Shown here piece after piece: positions 1 through 13,019 of a stretch of 64,000 nt of DNA. Numbering within the stretch: position 1 is the first letter of the stretch; the number at the start of each line of letters is the position of its first letter. Where the stretch lies: positions 37,276,437 to 37,340,436 of the forward strand of contig JALGQZ010000004.1 of assembly GCA_023105745.1 (NCBI GenBank), given 5' to 3'. A model generated the notes under the pieces. The model was given only the letters and a program-made list of their open reading frames with translations, made no database searches and had not been told where the DNA came from. Made by a program: the position numbers and the translations under genes. The DNA comes from Austropuccinia psidii (Eukaryota > Basidiomycota > Pucciniomycetes > Pucciniales > Sphaerophragmiaceae).

Positions 1-1440
1 ACAGTTTTTTTATATTGTGGTTCATATCTTCAGCTTATTTCTGAAGACATCTCTTGTACCTCTTGAAGTTATGTTTCTCCTTTAAGACTTTTTTTAGTAG
101 TTTATTGGCTTCTTCTGAGGATCTACTTAGCCCAGTGAAGTCCTTTTGAATAGTGTGGATAGTTTTAGCTTTCAGGGTATTCAATTCTAGTAACCTGAAA
201 ATATACTCTTGGAGTTTATCAAACTACCTCTGAGTATGTTCTGAAAACTGGGAAATATGTCTCCATAGAGCATTAATACTTATGTTACTTTCAGGGGTAA
301 AAATCTCCTCTAATTATGAGCGGGGATATCATTTCTAATGGTAGAGCTTCTGATTCTATAAGGAGTATTTAAAGCTACTCATTGTTTTTGTATACTTCTT
401 CCATTGAGTCCAACAGCTTATGGATCATCGGGTATACCTCTTTCTGAATTTGGTTTAAAGAAGTTTTTGTTTTGAATTATACCAGAACCTACCTGGGATT
501 GGGAATAATGGTGACTTATGGACACTGATTTTCTTGATTTTGAGTACTGTGAAGCCACTGGGGATTTCAATTTATTTATCACTCTTTGTAAGGCTGAAGG
601 AATAAGAGGATGCTATTTCTGGTTTGATTTCTAATCTATAGCTTGATAAGTGGTTTGATTCTTCCTTATCCTGGATGAAATTTCCTCCAGGAGTTTGAGA
701 TTTCTATTGGGATCCCAGCCTTTGTCAAGTTCCATGAGGTCTTTGAAGGATATCTCTTTGAGAAAAATATTCTGAAAACTTGCTCTAAGTTTTTCCCAAT
801 GTGATGAAAGGCTGCATCTATTGTGTTCCATTCTCCATAAGAAAAGGTCTTTGAAGAGTTTATGGAGCTGAAAAAATTAATCCATGTCTTTCCAGTCTAC
901 TGGTTTGAGTTGTCTTTTGAACTGGAAGGTTAATTGCAGAGTACACATGATTTCCCTGAGTGTCCTGTCATTAAAAATGGTATCCAAGCCTTGGTCTTCT
1001 GGTTTTAAAAAGTCCTGGAATTTATCCTCAATGGTTCCTTTGGACCCCAAGGTCTCTAAGATGTACAAGGGAAATGAAATAAGTAGTTTCAAGAATTAAA
1101 ACTTCTTTGCTCTAGGGTATTCAATTTTGATTATGCTCTGTAAGATTTTTTTTACAGTTACTTGGGAAATTTCCCTTTAGAAGTTACAATAAGTTTAATT
1201 GCTGTTATTTTCCCTTGACAAATTATCAAAGATGTGTTACCTTGGATTGTGGCAAGGATTTGTGGTTTTCTAGCTCTTTCAGTGGCTATCTGTGTCAGCT
1301 TCTTGGCTGATATTAGGATTCCACTGTTTCTATTTCCCCTTTACTTATTAACATGGTATGTGTCAGATGGTGTCAAAGATGGATTCCTCCGTGATTGGGC
1401 TTCAAGTAGTATGCAATTTTCTTCCACTTGAGTTAATATT
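1..1440 (-). pseudogene. Decayed Ty3 retrotransposon gag-region relic, third lineage
   Basis: Read on the minus strand, 631-1092 is one frame interrupted by a TAA at 877-879 (probably CAA before). It reads ...LKPVDWKDMD, then MEHNRCSLSSHWEKL, FLKEISFKDLMEL and DKGWDPNRNLKLL. The FLKE...GWxP pattern matches the protein encoded in the overlapping gag frame of elements E1 (27881-28465) and E2 (40814-41260). From about 300 down to 1, another frame gives a coiled-coil-like stretch (RSSEEANKLLKKVL) as expected of a Ty3 Gag. Upstream, 1100-1440 continues as a degenerate N-terminal part. No frame stays open, so this is a dead fragment running off the left edge of the window. Family assignment is from protein resemblance, partly from memory of rust retrotransposon proteins. 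No LTR of its own could be tied to it. Confidence 0.6.
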
Positions 1441-2047
1441 ATGGATACTTAATCTCAGTTCAGACTCTTTATAATGCTTCTACATGTCAAAGAATGGAAT
1501 ATGATAGAAATAGATATATATATCCTTATTTTTTATTATTGCAGAAGAATTAAGATTATAAATTTTTATGTAAAAAATAATGGGTGGCTGATATATGAGT
1601 TAGTATTGTAGCTCAAAATATCACAGAGTATTTCTTAGTTAACAAAATAAATCTTAATAAAAGTCACTTGGATTTAATGATCGAAGATATAAATTGAGTC
1701 AACCAAGTGACATGAGGCTGTTATTTACACCACAGAGGTTATTTTTGTAATTACAAAAATATCACCAGTTGATACCAGTGGTAATTAAAATTTTTAATTA
1801 ATCCACCTAAAAAAAAGCCCAGTGGTGTATGAATATATGACACTTAAAAGATGATTATATATGATATGTAAAATAGTTGATTCATTTAGCTAAAGTATAC
1901 TAAATTTATGCACAAATAATGGTTAAAATGTAGAAAAAATGAAGGAATAACGCACTATAATGCCTTTATAAGTCTAGAAACACAGCCAGGCCTGCACAAT
2001 GTCAAGATTACTCCATTATATAGTAGATAAGATACTATAAATATGAG
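1441..2047. other. AT-rich spacer, no feature recognised
   Basis: Very AT-rich sequence between the gag relic and the LTR relic that starts near 2048. It has short homopolymer runs and many stops in all frames. I see no coding, RNA or repeat feature in it. Confidence 0.4.
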
Positions 2048-3369
2048 TGTGACATGTAAAAAATGGATTTAAAGGTGATTAACGGGGATTTACTATTCAG
2101 AATAGTGGTGGGGAGATATAATGAAAGCCGTCTATGTAGTATCTATAAGTGGTTTGATTATAACAAAGACTAAAATAATTCAAATTAATGACTATAAGAT
2201 GATTGATTCTATTAAGGAGTCTAGGAAGTCAAAAGTAGGATGGGTACTCCTCGTTGGTACAGAGGAAGGTACATTTTTATCCTGAACAAGGTGTGGAGGG
2301 GACATTTGCACCCTGGCATTTAGAAAAGGTGAAGCATTTCACTCAAGAGGGTGGTATTTTGGTTTCCACAGAGCTTTATAGCTTGTATTGGGGTCAGATG
2401 TGGTTTTGAAACCACATCTTGTCATGTTTCCCCAATACAGTGTGAAATATTTCATGAGGGGACCTCACAGGTGTGTTCTGACAGGTCAGATGCCTAGAAT
2501 TCTGTACAGAATGCCTGAGTGAATCCCATATTAGGAACTCTAAAAGGTATTTAAGGAAAAGAAAGGCTTTAAATGGATTTGAAACTTTGTATTGAAGAGT
2601 ATGGAATAATATGCCACAGTATTGGATTTTTCATATAAGGCGGGATTTTATCCTTGAAGCTGTTAGAAGCTTGGAAGTTTTGAAAAGAGCTTAAAAATAG
2701 ATCCTTTTGTATCCCTAGATGAGCTATAAGAAATGGTTACTCATTAAGTTCTCCTAGCATTAATTATGGAAATGTTATACAGGCTTTAGATTCCACTATT
2801 GGAATTTGAATTTTGGATTAATCCTATATTGAGCTACTATCCTTGATATCCTTTTTTCTAGATTAAATACAGGGATATTGAGGGAGAAATAATAAAGCTT
2901 ATATTTTCTCTTTTCAAAAAGACCCTAATTAAGTTATCTTACACCATATCTGCAGAAGTTAGATGAGAGTTGAATATTTTATTGACAATTAATTGGCCTA
3001 TCCTTGGATCTAACCTCTGTAAGCTTAATGCTAGTCAATTTGATCAGTACAATTGAATAGCCCTAATTGAGTGATGCAATTTTAACATCCATCTGATGGG
3101 GTTTTGTCTCTTTCTCTAGATTTGAGATGCGAGGTGAAATTTAATGCTTATTCTCAGTTATGCCTTTGAGCTGTCATAGCTTTGTTATTTCTTGCCAAAT
3201 GGGTATTGAAGATGTAATTGTGAAATAAAGTTAGTTTACTCTTGATTTTGGATGCCATTGTGAGCTCTTTTGAATCAGGTCACTTTTTAGTGGGCATCTT
3301 TCTCTATCATTGGTTTATGGTATTTTGGTATCATGCTTGTTCTGTGGGTTTGAGTCAGAGGCTTACCAC
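2048..3369 (+). repeat. LTR relic, family 3 (plus orientation)
   Basis: It begins with TGTGACATGTAAAA and ends near TTTGAGTCAGAGGCTTACCA. The copy at 31424-32871 begins TGTGACACGTCAAAA and ends with TTTTGAGTCACAGGCTGACA. Shared internal landmarks are a near-perfect palindrome at 2396-2419 (11-base arms around TG) and a block near 3080-3170 resembling the rc of 33210-33270. No Ty3 body is attached to either side, so this is a solo LTR or a truncated end. The copy is strongly diverged and boundaries are good to a few bases at best. Confidence 0.6.
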
Positions 3370-4329
3370 AGCTGAAAAAGTCCTCTTGTCATTTGTTATT
3401 TTTATACCATTACTTTTGGAATTCAAAAGAAATTTAGCATCAAAAAGGTGCCCAAAGATTGAAAAAATTATGTGATGATTCATTCCTCAATCTCCCAAAA
3501 TTCGGGCAAGTCTTGGATTGAAAAATCAAAAAATACCTCTCAAAATGGCTCTGTATTGTCATCAACCAAAATATCACTTTTTTGGGACATCTCTTTAGCA
3601 TTATCTTTATATTGAGAATGGGCGAACTAATTTTAAAGGGAAATGGAGTCAAATTCTCATTCTGGCCTTAGAATGATTTTTAAGGCAAAAATGGCAATGA
3701 AAAATGCATCTAAATCTCCCATTTGCTAGGTAAAAAGAGGGGAAAGGGAATCATAAAGGCCCCAGAATTTATCTAGATATCTTTCAGGATGCATCTAGCA
3801 ATAAAAGCTTTTAATTCTTAATTTTTTTTTATTTTATATTTATATTGAGATTTATTTATGTATTTGTATATTTTGAATAATTGTTTTTTGTTTTTAATTT
3901 TCATTTTACCATCTTAATATAGATTTTTGATATAATACTTCTCTGAATAATCACCACTCTCTGGTCTTCATTCCTATGACAATGGAACTGAGCTTTAAGC
4001 ATCCATGATTAAAGAAGAATTTTCAAGAAGTATTGCATTTTGAACAAATGTGAATATTTAATTTAATCTGTCATATTTAGGATAATTTGGTATTGGAATA
4101 GAAATTTTTAGAATGAACCATGTTTATGCTTGTATAGGTTCTTCAGATATAATTTTTCATTATTTTGCTCATTTATAAAGCTTTTTATTCTAATTGTTTG
4201 CTTTCTTTTGACAGGAAATTTATTTTTGCTTTCATATCTTCATTTCCATAATTTATCACGTATGTTCTTCTTCAATGGCAGCTTTAATTTTAGTTTTGTC
4301 TTTGCAAAAACTAGCCAACTAGAGTAGTG
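3370..4329. other. AT-rich sequence, no feature recognised
   Basis: Short ORFs here (for example around 3440-3652 minus and 4130-4327 plus) have composition-driven sequences rich in F, L, I and K and no recognisable domain. T-rich runs dominate 3820-3910. I see no gene. Confidence 0.4.
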
Positions 4330-6340
4330 CATGACAACTGTCCTCAAGTTGATTTAATAAAAAAGTATTTATTATAAACAAAAGATTTAAATTTATATTT
4401 ACTCAAAAGTTAATAATATAAATTCCTGGTTTTTAGGTAATTATTAAAAATATTAAATGGAAAATCAAGCCATCTTATAATTATTTGAAATAATTATTAA
4501 GTAACCAAAATGAATTACAAAAAATAAAATATTGCTTTACCAGAGTCAATATTATGGAGAAAATGTTTTATGTTCAATATGATGTCTTATATCCTTTCAA
4601 AGTATTGGAAAATCTTACTCTTAAGAGAATTATATTAAAGAAGATTCTCTTAATAGAGAAATAGAGAAAAATAAAGTATTAAGTACATCTTTAAGGTTAA
4701 TTATGTCTTGAATTCATGGAAAAACCTACGTAGGTACAAATATAAATGAAAAATCCTGAAAAGAAATGAAATAAAGATATATAAGGTCACAAAATCTCAA
4801 AGAACATAGAATGAAAGAGTTGAAGATTTTTAGTAAGTTTTAAAAAATTATCTGTGGATCTGAAGAAAATATTCATAGAAATTCAATTAGTATAAGATAA
4901 AAGTACTGAGATACTATTAAATAATAATTAGATTCTTCATTCAATTTCCTTTTAAGATCCAACAATATTAAAAAAATTCAGAATACCTCTATGATACCTT
5001 CTAGTAGTAGACTAATATAGTTATATAAAGATTGAAGTAATGCTGAGATGATTATTGGAAATAGAAGGAAATAAGGAGGCATTGAAAGGAGTTAACTGAT
5101 AAATTAGGAAAAAAAACCACCTATCTTGCTTATATTTATGGCTACATCATTGTTTATTTTGTAAAATGATTAGACTTCCTGAATTGTGTCATATTAAATG
5201 GATAAAAACCAATTTATGGCCACTAAATGATGGACTTAAAACCATAGATATTATTTTATTTTTGAATGAAACTTTCCTCATAAAAATTATGAATTGTATT
5301 GGAAATTTTATCACAGGTTGTAATTCAGGTAAGATATTAAAGATTCAGTGTTTTAAATGGAATCATAAGAAATGGATTGTATGTAAAAAGTTCAATCAAG
5401 ATCCTTAATTACAAATTACTTTTGAGCTTAATGGATATGTAAATTTTACCTATTGATTATTAAATTATAAGAAAAGTCAATGAGGAATTAAATGTTTAAC
5501 CAATTTTCAGAGTTTTACCTCATTTTCTATGTGGTGCAGGAAAATAGAATAATGACATAAGGTTATTATAAGGTAAATCTATGGATAATACTTTAAAAAA
5601 CAATTTGATATAAAACTTTGGGACTATCTATACTAAGAAATTGAGAATAGAAATTGTACAAGGAGTCAAAGGTGCTCATTCCTTGCCTGGTATTATGAAA
5701 TAGCAGATTATTTGATATTTTCTCATGATTTAATAGGACTCAGCCTCAAAAACCATCTTTACAAAGGATCTTAACAGAGAAATTTGGTTATTAAAAGAAA
5801 TATTTTCAAGATATTGAGATGGATATTCCTCAGAGGCCTCAGAATCTAGGTGCCCTGGATCTCTTTGATGTATTTTTTCCCCCTTGGCCATTTTATATGT
5901 CAAAATAGCAAGCCAACATTGAAGACTAATATCCAGTATGGGTGTAGCAATAATTTATGCAAAAATAGAGTATTATCAAGCTCTAGGAACCTTCGAAAAG
6001 CTAGCCTTGGTGTATTTGTACTATGGCATTTGTCAGACTCCCATTATTTTCACATGAAACTGAAAAATAACAAAATTTATAGAGGTTGTTTATGTGGTAT
6101 TGATGATGAGGTGCTTAATTATTTTCCATATTACTACCTCATTGAGTTAATTGAAACTTAAACATCTTGTGGAGGTAATAAAAATGAACAGTAGTGTAGA
6201 ATCCAGATTTCTCCTTGAATCCATGGATTTACTCACTAAAAAAAGGTTACTCATATTTTCATTTGTGAAAAATGATGAATTTTGAGTATGACTATGACTC
6301 ATGGGTTTTTAATATTTGAAAGAATTATCTAGAGCTATTT
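4330..6340 (+). repeat. LTR relic related to the E1 LTR (plus orientation)
   Basis: The 3' half is clearly the E1 LTR: the CCTCAGAGGCCTCAGAA block near 5830, then TCTCTTTGATGT and CCCCCTTGG, line up in order with 22235-22300 and 30630-30700. A second block at 5260-5400 (ATCACAGGTTGTAATTC) matches 21725-21740. The tail near 6320 resembles the E1 LTR end. The 5' boundary is uncertain and was inferred from weak similarity. It directly abuts the family 3 relic that starts at 6353. Confidence 0.6.
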
Positions 6341-6352
6341 GTGGCATAGGCC

Positions 6353-7660
6353 TGTTACCAAAAACCAGCGCAAAATCATGGGAACAAAAATACCAGTGAC
6401 CAATGGAAAATCAAGATGCCCACCAACAATTGACATGATATAAAAGAGCTCATAAAAGATACCAATATGGAGATGTAATTCACCTCATCTTTAATATACT
6501 ACTACTGTGAAAATAAAAGAAATAAAAACAGAGCCATTACAGCTCAAAAAATGAGGTGAGAATAAACCTTTATTTTAAACTCTCATCTAAAATGTAGAAA
6601 AGGAATCAGAACACCATCAAATGGGGGTTTTAAGTGAAGCTCTCAGTGAGGGCTATTAAATGGTACCATCCAAATTGATCTAAAATCAATATGAAAAGGT
6701 TTAAGACAGCTATAGTTCCAACCAGGATGAATAATATAGCTACCTCTCATCCATATTCTATAGACTTAGTATGAGATACATAAAGTGGGGTATTTTTTTA
6801 ATGGTACCTTACATGATTATTTATCACTGCTATATCAAAGGTTATTTATTATAATAAATCTATACAGGATTCATCAAAAATCTAAAATCCAATAATAACA
6901 TTTAAAGCCTGTACAGCTTTGACATGCTAAATGTGAGGAATACAAAATGAGTAGCAATTTTGCATAGCTCATCAAGGGCTAAAAATAGGCCAATTTAGAG
7001 CACTCTATCTTAAAACCTGACAAAGGTATAGAAGACTAAAGGTTAAACCCCCACCATATTGGAAACAATTAATACTGTGGAAAAATGCTCCATACTGATG
7101 ATCTAGATGTGTCAAGACCATTCCAAATCTTGTTCTTATTGAAATAAATAATAGTATGACCAATTGAGAGCCCTCAGACATATTTTGTCTAGAATTCTAT
7201 GCTTTTGACATGTCTGTGAGGTCCCCTGATAAAAATGCTTACCCTGTATTTTGGAGTAGTGACCAGATGTGATTTCAAAACCACATCTGAGCCAAATAAA
7301 GTCTATAGAGGGTGGTGAAAACCACAAGCCCACCCTCTGGAGTGAAAACATTCAATTGTTCTGTTTTTAAGGGGTAAAATTCCTCTCCATATCTTTTTTA
7401 GGATAACAAGCACCCTTCCTCTGAGACAAAGAGGAATCCACATCCTGCATTTAAACTCCTATGTAGTAAAAGCTTTTCCAAAAACTATACTCTTAAGAAA
7501 TAAAAAGGTATAGCTATAGTGTCAACTATTTTAGTACTTATTATAATTAGCTATTTGATAATTAATACAGCCAGGGCTCTCACTAGTGCTCACCACAACT
7601 AATTTTACATAGTAAAGCCTTCCAATTATTGATTAATATACTTTAAATTTACCTTACACA
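6353..7660 (-). repeat. LTR relic, family 3 (minus orientation)
   Basis: It matches, in the same order, the split LTR at 32984-33564 plus 44265-45043. Shared landmarks are the ACACCATCAAATGGG block at 6611, the palindrome AGATGTGATTT/AAACCACATCT at 7265-7288 and AGCCAGGGCTC...GGTGAGC-like sequence near 7565. This copy is uninterrupted. It therefore serves as the empty-site reference showing that E2 inserted into a family 3 LTR. The right boundary is approximate. Confidence 0.6.
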
Positions 7661-8544
7661 TGTTAAATTAATAGCTATAGTCTTTTTTCCACTTTATGAC
7701 AGAGTAATCCTGACGAATAGGGAATGTGGTATATTGTGGATAAGCTACCCAATCCTCTTTTTGGTGTGGATTGTGGGGGCAATTCCCTTTGTAATGGAAA
7801 TTTTAGAATGGTTTTAGTCTTGATCTATCTCTAAAGTGTTTGAGAAAATCTACAATACAATTTTTATGAGTTTGTGGCTCTAAAACTGGACTATATATGA
7901 GCGAGTTTTGATTCTCTGTCTTTCTCTGTATGTTTTTATCATTCTCTTGCAGTTTTTTCCATGATATTCTTATAATTGTTTTTTTTGAAATGCTGTATAC
8001 ACTAAAATAGCAAATCAAAAAGAGAAATTACAGAAAACTAAATAAAATCAGATATTCAGTCAGGAGTCAAAAAAGAATAAAAACAATCCAAAAATATCAA
8101 ATTTCCCGACTATTAAATTTTTCAAATTTTTGAAGGGGATTGTAGAGAAGTGAAAGAAAGTTCAGGCTAAAAAGAATCTTGAGGAAGCTGATTAATATGA
8201 AAAGAAGAGGATCCAAGAACCCAATTCAATCCAATTATACAGACATACAAAACCAAGGTAGAGCAAAGAGTAATTTATGGTGTGCTTACACAGAGCTTGG
8301 AAAGGAATCCTTTAAATTTTTGTTAAAATAATAAAGCCAAAAGCTTAGTTACTGTCACAGACCATGTCAAAAAATTCTTTCAAACTGCCTCAAACCATAT
8401 GGAAAGTTTTGTTTCATCATCCATGGAAGAATTTTGGCCATAAAGTAATACAGAAATTCTTTGAGGCCTCATCCATTTGGTCACTTTGAGAATTTTGTGG
8501 TATTTCCTACCAATCATACCAGTCTAAAGCCTCCCAAATCATTA
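7661..8544. other. AT-rich sequence, no feature recognised
   Basis: No convincing ORF, LTR block or RNA gene. The minus-strand frame at 7803-8018 is composition-driven and matches nothing I recognise. Confidence 0.35.
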
Positions 8545-8790
8545 ATTAAAATAAAATAAAGAGAATAAAGAGAATAGCCAGATGGGAATAGGATTACAGA
8601 ATAAGGATAGAGATAAAAAAATATTGCAGAATAACTCTTGGGATGGAAAGAAAATTGGGGAATGACTCCAGAGATGGAAAATAAATTGGGGAATAACCTT
8701 GGAGATGTAAATAAGATTTCAGAATTATAGAAGATATGCAGAATAACTTGGGAGATGACAATAAAATCACACAATTCAATGGAGATAAAA
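8545..8790 (-). repeat. Degenerate minisatellite, unit about 30 bp
   Basis: On the minus strand about six imperfect units follow one another. Each starts near GTTATTCCCCAATTT or TTATTCTG and ends near CATCTCTGGAG. Units vary between roughly 27 and 50 bases. The array produces open but meaningless minus-strand frames (8514-8852, 8594-8794) rich in I, S, F and P. It may be a repeat from the untranslated leader of a retrotransposon. Confidence 0.55.
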
Positions 8791-9949
8791 TCAATACAGC
8801 TACATATATTTATATTGAGAACAGAATTAGAACTGTATTTTCTCCACCTCAATTCAATTGAAAGAAATACCTCAAGGCTATAAAAGAAAATGAATATGGA
8901 ATTTCCAAAAGAAATGCTTTCTTAGTAATAATAATACACATCAAAATTGATAGAAATGATGTAATTTTGGAATGAAATGATAAAATAATAAAATCAAACC
9001 ACCAGAAAAATTCTCTTAATATTGCATATAGAAGTTGAAATTAGTAAGAAATGAAAAGACAGGAAAGCTGAAAGAAATACTTTCCCCACCTTTTCACATT
9101 TCATCCAACACCAAAGAAGCTCCCACAATGTCCAAGCTTTAGGATCCAGGATTCATTAGGCCATTTTTTATCCCTACCCCTGTAGGTGCTTCAGGTGGCA
9201 TTTCATTTCTTACAGAAAATTAACAATGTTATATGGTCTATAGGGGCATTGAAATAACCTTTTTGACCCCAAAAGCCCAATATCACTTCCTCATGGCTTT
9301 ATTTCTGGATAGTTAAGCTCCTCAATTTGGGAATAATATAATTATGCCTCATTTTTTATGTTTGATCCTCCTCTCAATATCTGTAATGGAAATTTACTCC
9401 AGGACAGCCATTTCAAGAGGACAGATTAAAGCATCAACAGTTGAATCCAATCAAGGTTGGCTTTTGTCTTCAATCAGCATGTAACAGAAATTCTAAAATA
9501 TCTCCCAAAGGGAATACTGTTCATGTATTTTCAAGGATTAGGGCCAAGGATGATGTAAGTGCCGGTTATCAAGGTATTAAGACTAATTAAATCATTTGGA
9601 AAGCCGAATTTAGCCATACATCTTGAATTAAAAGAAACCTGTATGGCATTTACCCTTACGGTAAATTAAGCTCAATATTGTGGGTATTTTTATACCACAA
9701 GATCATTTTCCAACCTGTCCAAGGTGTGCTTCTAAAATCATTCAATTCAACTGGGCTTTCAAACTAAAAGAATTAATCTGTCAACTTCTCAAATCAAATG
9801 GCCACTCTTTAAATTTTTCCCCAGTAATTAATATATTGGATAAATCATTATTATTCATCTTATTTCATATTCTGACAGTTAATACTGATAATTTTAAGTC
9901 AGCCATCTGTTAGTGGATATTGGTGGTGATATTGCTTAATAATTCCAAC
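8791..9949. other. No feature recognised
   Basis: Mixed sequence with fragments that may belong to retrotransposon leaders. The plus-strand ORF at 9680-9913 lacks any recognisable domain and is probably chance. Confidence 0.35.
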
Positions 9950-10168
9950 ATTATTTTGGCAATGTTAAAGCAGTGATGAAGGACTTACTTTGTTTGCTAT
10001 TTGGCTATTGGATTTATTTTCTTTTTTGATATATTTTTGTAATTTGATTTTCCTTATCAAGGAATATAAATACTTCCCGATTCCTTTCATTATTTGGAGG
10101 GCTCCAAGTTAGCTCTCTGATTACTAATTGTCAGGCCACTCTGTTTTTTCCACAAGCCTGTGTGACAG
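9950..10168 (+). repeat. 3' half of a Ty3 LTR (61.5-kb family)
   Basis: The sequence up to AAGCCTGTGTGACA follows the same order as 61990-62254. Shared blocks are a TTTGGAGGGCTCCA-like stretch, TCTGATTACTAATTGTCAGGCC (compare TTACTGATTGCCAGGCCC at 62212) and the terminal TGTGACA. It is decayed and lacks the 5' half. Confidence 0.5.
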
Positions 10169-10499
10169 GTAACAGAGACCAAACCTTAGTTGATTAAGAA
10201 TTCCAAATTATAAAATTACTTTATATCAACTTCTCAATCTTAAATGGGTGGCTTTAAAAGCCCAAATGATTAAAGAAAAAGAAACACTTCCAATTTCAAG
10301 GAGAATATGACTTGTTCAGAAAATAATATATGAAGGGTGTCCATAACGAGCTATGCAGGATTACAGAATCATATTCCTTTAAAAAGAGTGAAAGCTTATA
10401 TTAGACAGGTCTGATTTACTAATGATCACTTGTCCATCTCCTTTGAAATAATTCAAGAAATTATGTCAGAATATTAGGCCTCCAAAATGATCCTGAGAA

Positions 10500-12990
10500 G
10501 AAACAAGTGTGTCCGGATTCAAAGAATGAAACACCCGGATCACATACATTCTTGTATGAATCTGTCACAGCCATTACTAAGGGTAAAGCTTATTGAACCA
10601 TAACCACACTAAAGCCTACCAAACAAGAAAATAAAATTACTGTATGAGCGAAACGTTTCAGCATAATTCATAGGAAAAAATCCATAAAGTCTGGATTCAT
10701 CAAGTACAGTCTGTATTTAATCAAACAGGCTGGAATAACTAATCTGTGACTGACAGATTACCCAGCTTTGATATAAATCCTGTACAGGTGCTGTGCGTTC
10801 ATAGAGAACTTATACTATCCAAATTGATTGAAATACTTCAGAGATTTTCTCCTTGGACCAGGAATAGTGCATTATCACATATAAAAGCCTCTCTTTCTCC
10901 CTATAGAGGAATTTTACCCAGCCAATCACTATATTGGATTCATTTTTAATTAAATTTTATTTATTATTCCTCCAGAATTGATTTAAATAGAATTGGATTT
11001 ATTTGTTCAAAATTTCTTGATTTATATTGGTTTGACATTATTCAAGACTTTTAATTAAAGCCATGAAAATTCTATTTCATGATTTTAATCCCTCAGAAAT
11101 TATTCATATTTATTCCACTTAGATATTATAGATTATTCCTTCAATTTTCCATTAAGTCCTTAGTTGAATTTCTTTGGAAAAGAATTATGTGTATCCTCAA
11201 GTAGAATGAAATTTCCTTGAATTAATTTCAAGAGTTACTTTTCAAAATAACTCCCCAGAAAATAAAACAAAATCTCAAAGAGCTAAATCTCTTCTTCCTC
11301 ATAATAATAGGGTCCATCTTGACCACACAACATCATTTAATTAAATAAATTAAAATTCTCACAGGGGGGCCAAATGGAGGGAGAAGGAGCTTCTAGAAGA
11401 GGAGGTATGAAGTAAAGAAAGTAAATATAGCTCCCTGGCCTCTTATGTGGTTATGATGGAATTTATCATTTCCCTACTGGTAGATTACAAGAAGCTGAAG
11501 ATGAAGAGGGAGAGGAGTCTATAGAAAAGAAGGATCATGGGGAAATGAAGAATTTTCTGATCTGGGAGATTATTCTGAAGCTCCTTAGGGTACATATCTA
11601 GCTCCTTTCAATAGACCGGTGGGTAAAATAACCCAATTCATGGGGAAGATTACTCAAGAAGTCTCACCCAGAGAAAATAAAACCACTAGCTTTCAAGACT
11701 AAATCCATGAAGGAACCTAATGTATTCAATGATACTTAAGATCATAAATTGAGAGGATCTTCCCAATACTGTAAATTAATCTGGCATAATTAACCATTAG
11801 GCTTCTTATATGACAGGAAAAAGTTCCTTCATTCATCTTTTTTTCTAATCTAAAGGGAAGGAAATTTGATTGAGCCTCATATTTCAAATATCACAAAAAA
11901 ATAACACTCTTACCTTCTCAATAAATGGAAATGGTATGAGATCAGAATTTTTCTCTGTTTGCTGATTCTAATTAAGTAAAGAAATGTAAAAGGAGATTAA
12001 ACCTTTTAAGATGAAAGAAGATGGTAATAAATGTTTGAAAAATCTGACTTCAGAAGCCTAATTTAAAGGGCTCGGGATTGTGGAGGAAGATCTTATATTG
12101 ATGTGTATATAAGATGTTTGTAATAAATATTGCTAGAAGAATTGGCTTCTGACCATGGTGCCTTTCATAGACTTTAAGAAATTAAGAATGTTACCTTGAT
12201 ATTAGAAAAAAGCTATACTTCAATAAAAAAAGGAAAAAGGAAGTCACTAAGGGAAGAAGAATTCTTTTCCTGGTTTCAATTTTTCAAGGCCTGCTAACAA
12301 TACATCTTTTAAGAAGCAATATCAGAAGAAGAAAGGGAAGAATTTTTAAATCTCAAAGTTTAGGCCTCATGCCGCTCTCCTTAATAAGGAAAGAATATTT
12401 TCTTATTCTGAAAAGGAGAGAGGAGTTAAATAAGGTTTATGCACTTGTTTTTGTGGAGAAAACCCATTGAAAAATAATTCAAAAGGCCTGGAAAAAACCC
12501 TTGTCCAAGAAAGGGATTTCTCAGAAAGAAGGGAAAGGACCGATTCGAACTTGAACTGTGTTCAATGGTTTTAAAATATTTATTTCAAGATAAAAATTGC
12601 AAAATATGAATACTGGGGCTGAGAATTTGTTGAAAGTTCGGATTTTTCTTCTCTCTAGGATATTTTTCACAGTATTCTAATTTACTCTGACGAAAAAACC
12701 TTTTATTTAAAGTGATTTTGTCTTCAAGTACTAATTGACTATGTTGGAGTTCGCTGAAAAGATGCCTCTTTGAATTTTGGATTCAAAAGAATACACTTCC
12801 TTATTGATCACCCATTATACTGAGTTATTGGTTGAACGCCCTTCATTACTAAGATTTGAATGTGAATTTGATTTAGCATAGCCCCAAGGAAGAAGACATT
12901 ATATTTGGCTATAATTTTCTATCAGCTTAATCCTGTTACTTATTGTAAAGTAGATTGATAAGCCTTGACTCTAGTAGCTAGTATTGAAAT
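10500..12990 (+). pseudogene. Decayed Ty3 element: LTR part, gag and protease relic
   Basis: 10690-10960 matches the middle of the LTR at 61497-62254 (TATCACATATAAAAGCC, then TCTTTCTCCCTA). From 11360 the gag at 62969 is recognisable: AATGGAGGGAGAAGGAGC, GAAGCTGAAGATGAAGAGGG and CTCATAAATTGAGAGG occur in the same order as in 63110-63510. Around 12300-12480 the Gag C-terminus reads as a KKKGK-rich stretch followed by a GLCTxC-like zinc-knuckle remnant. Near 12870-12950 a protease-side motif remains. Stops and indels occur throughout. It is an old member of the family whose younger copy closes the window. Confidence 0.6.
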
Positions 12991-13019
12991 TATTCTATAG
13001 CTTATGTTAGAAAATCCCT

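Noticed and set aside
5850..6161. 103-codon plus-strand ORF
   Set aside because: It lies in an LTR relic; the related LTR copies (22.3 and 30.7 kb) do not keep the full frame.
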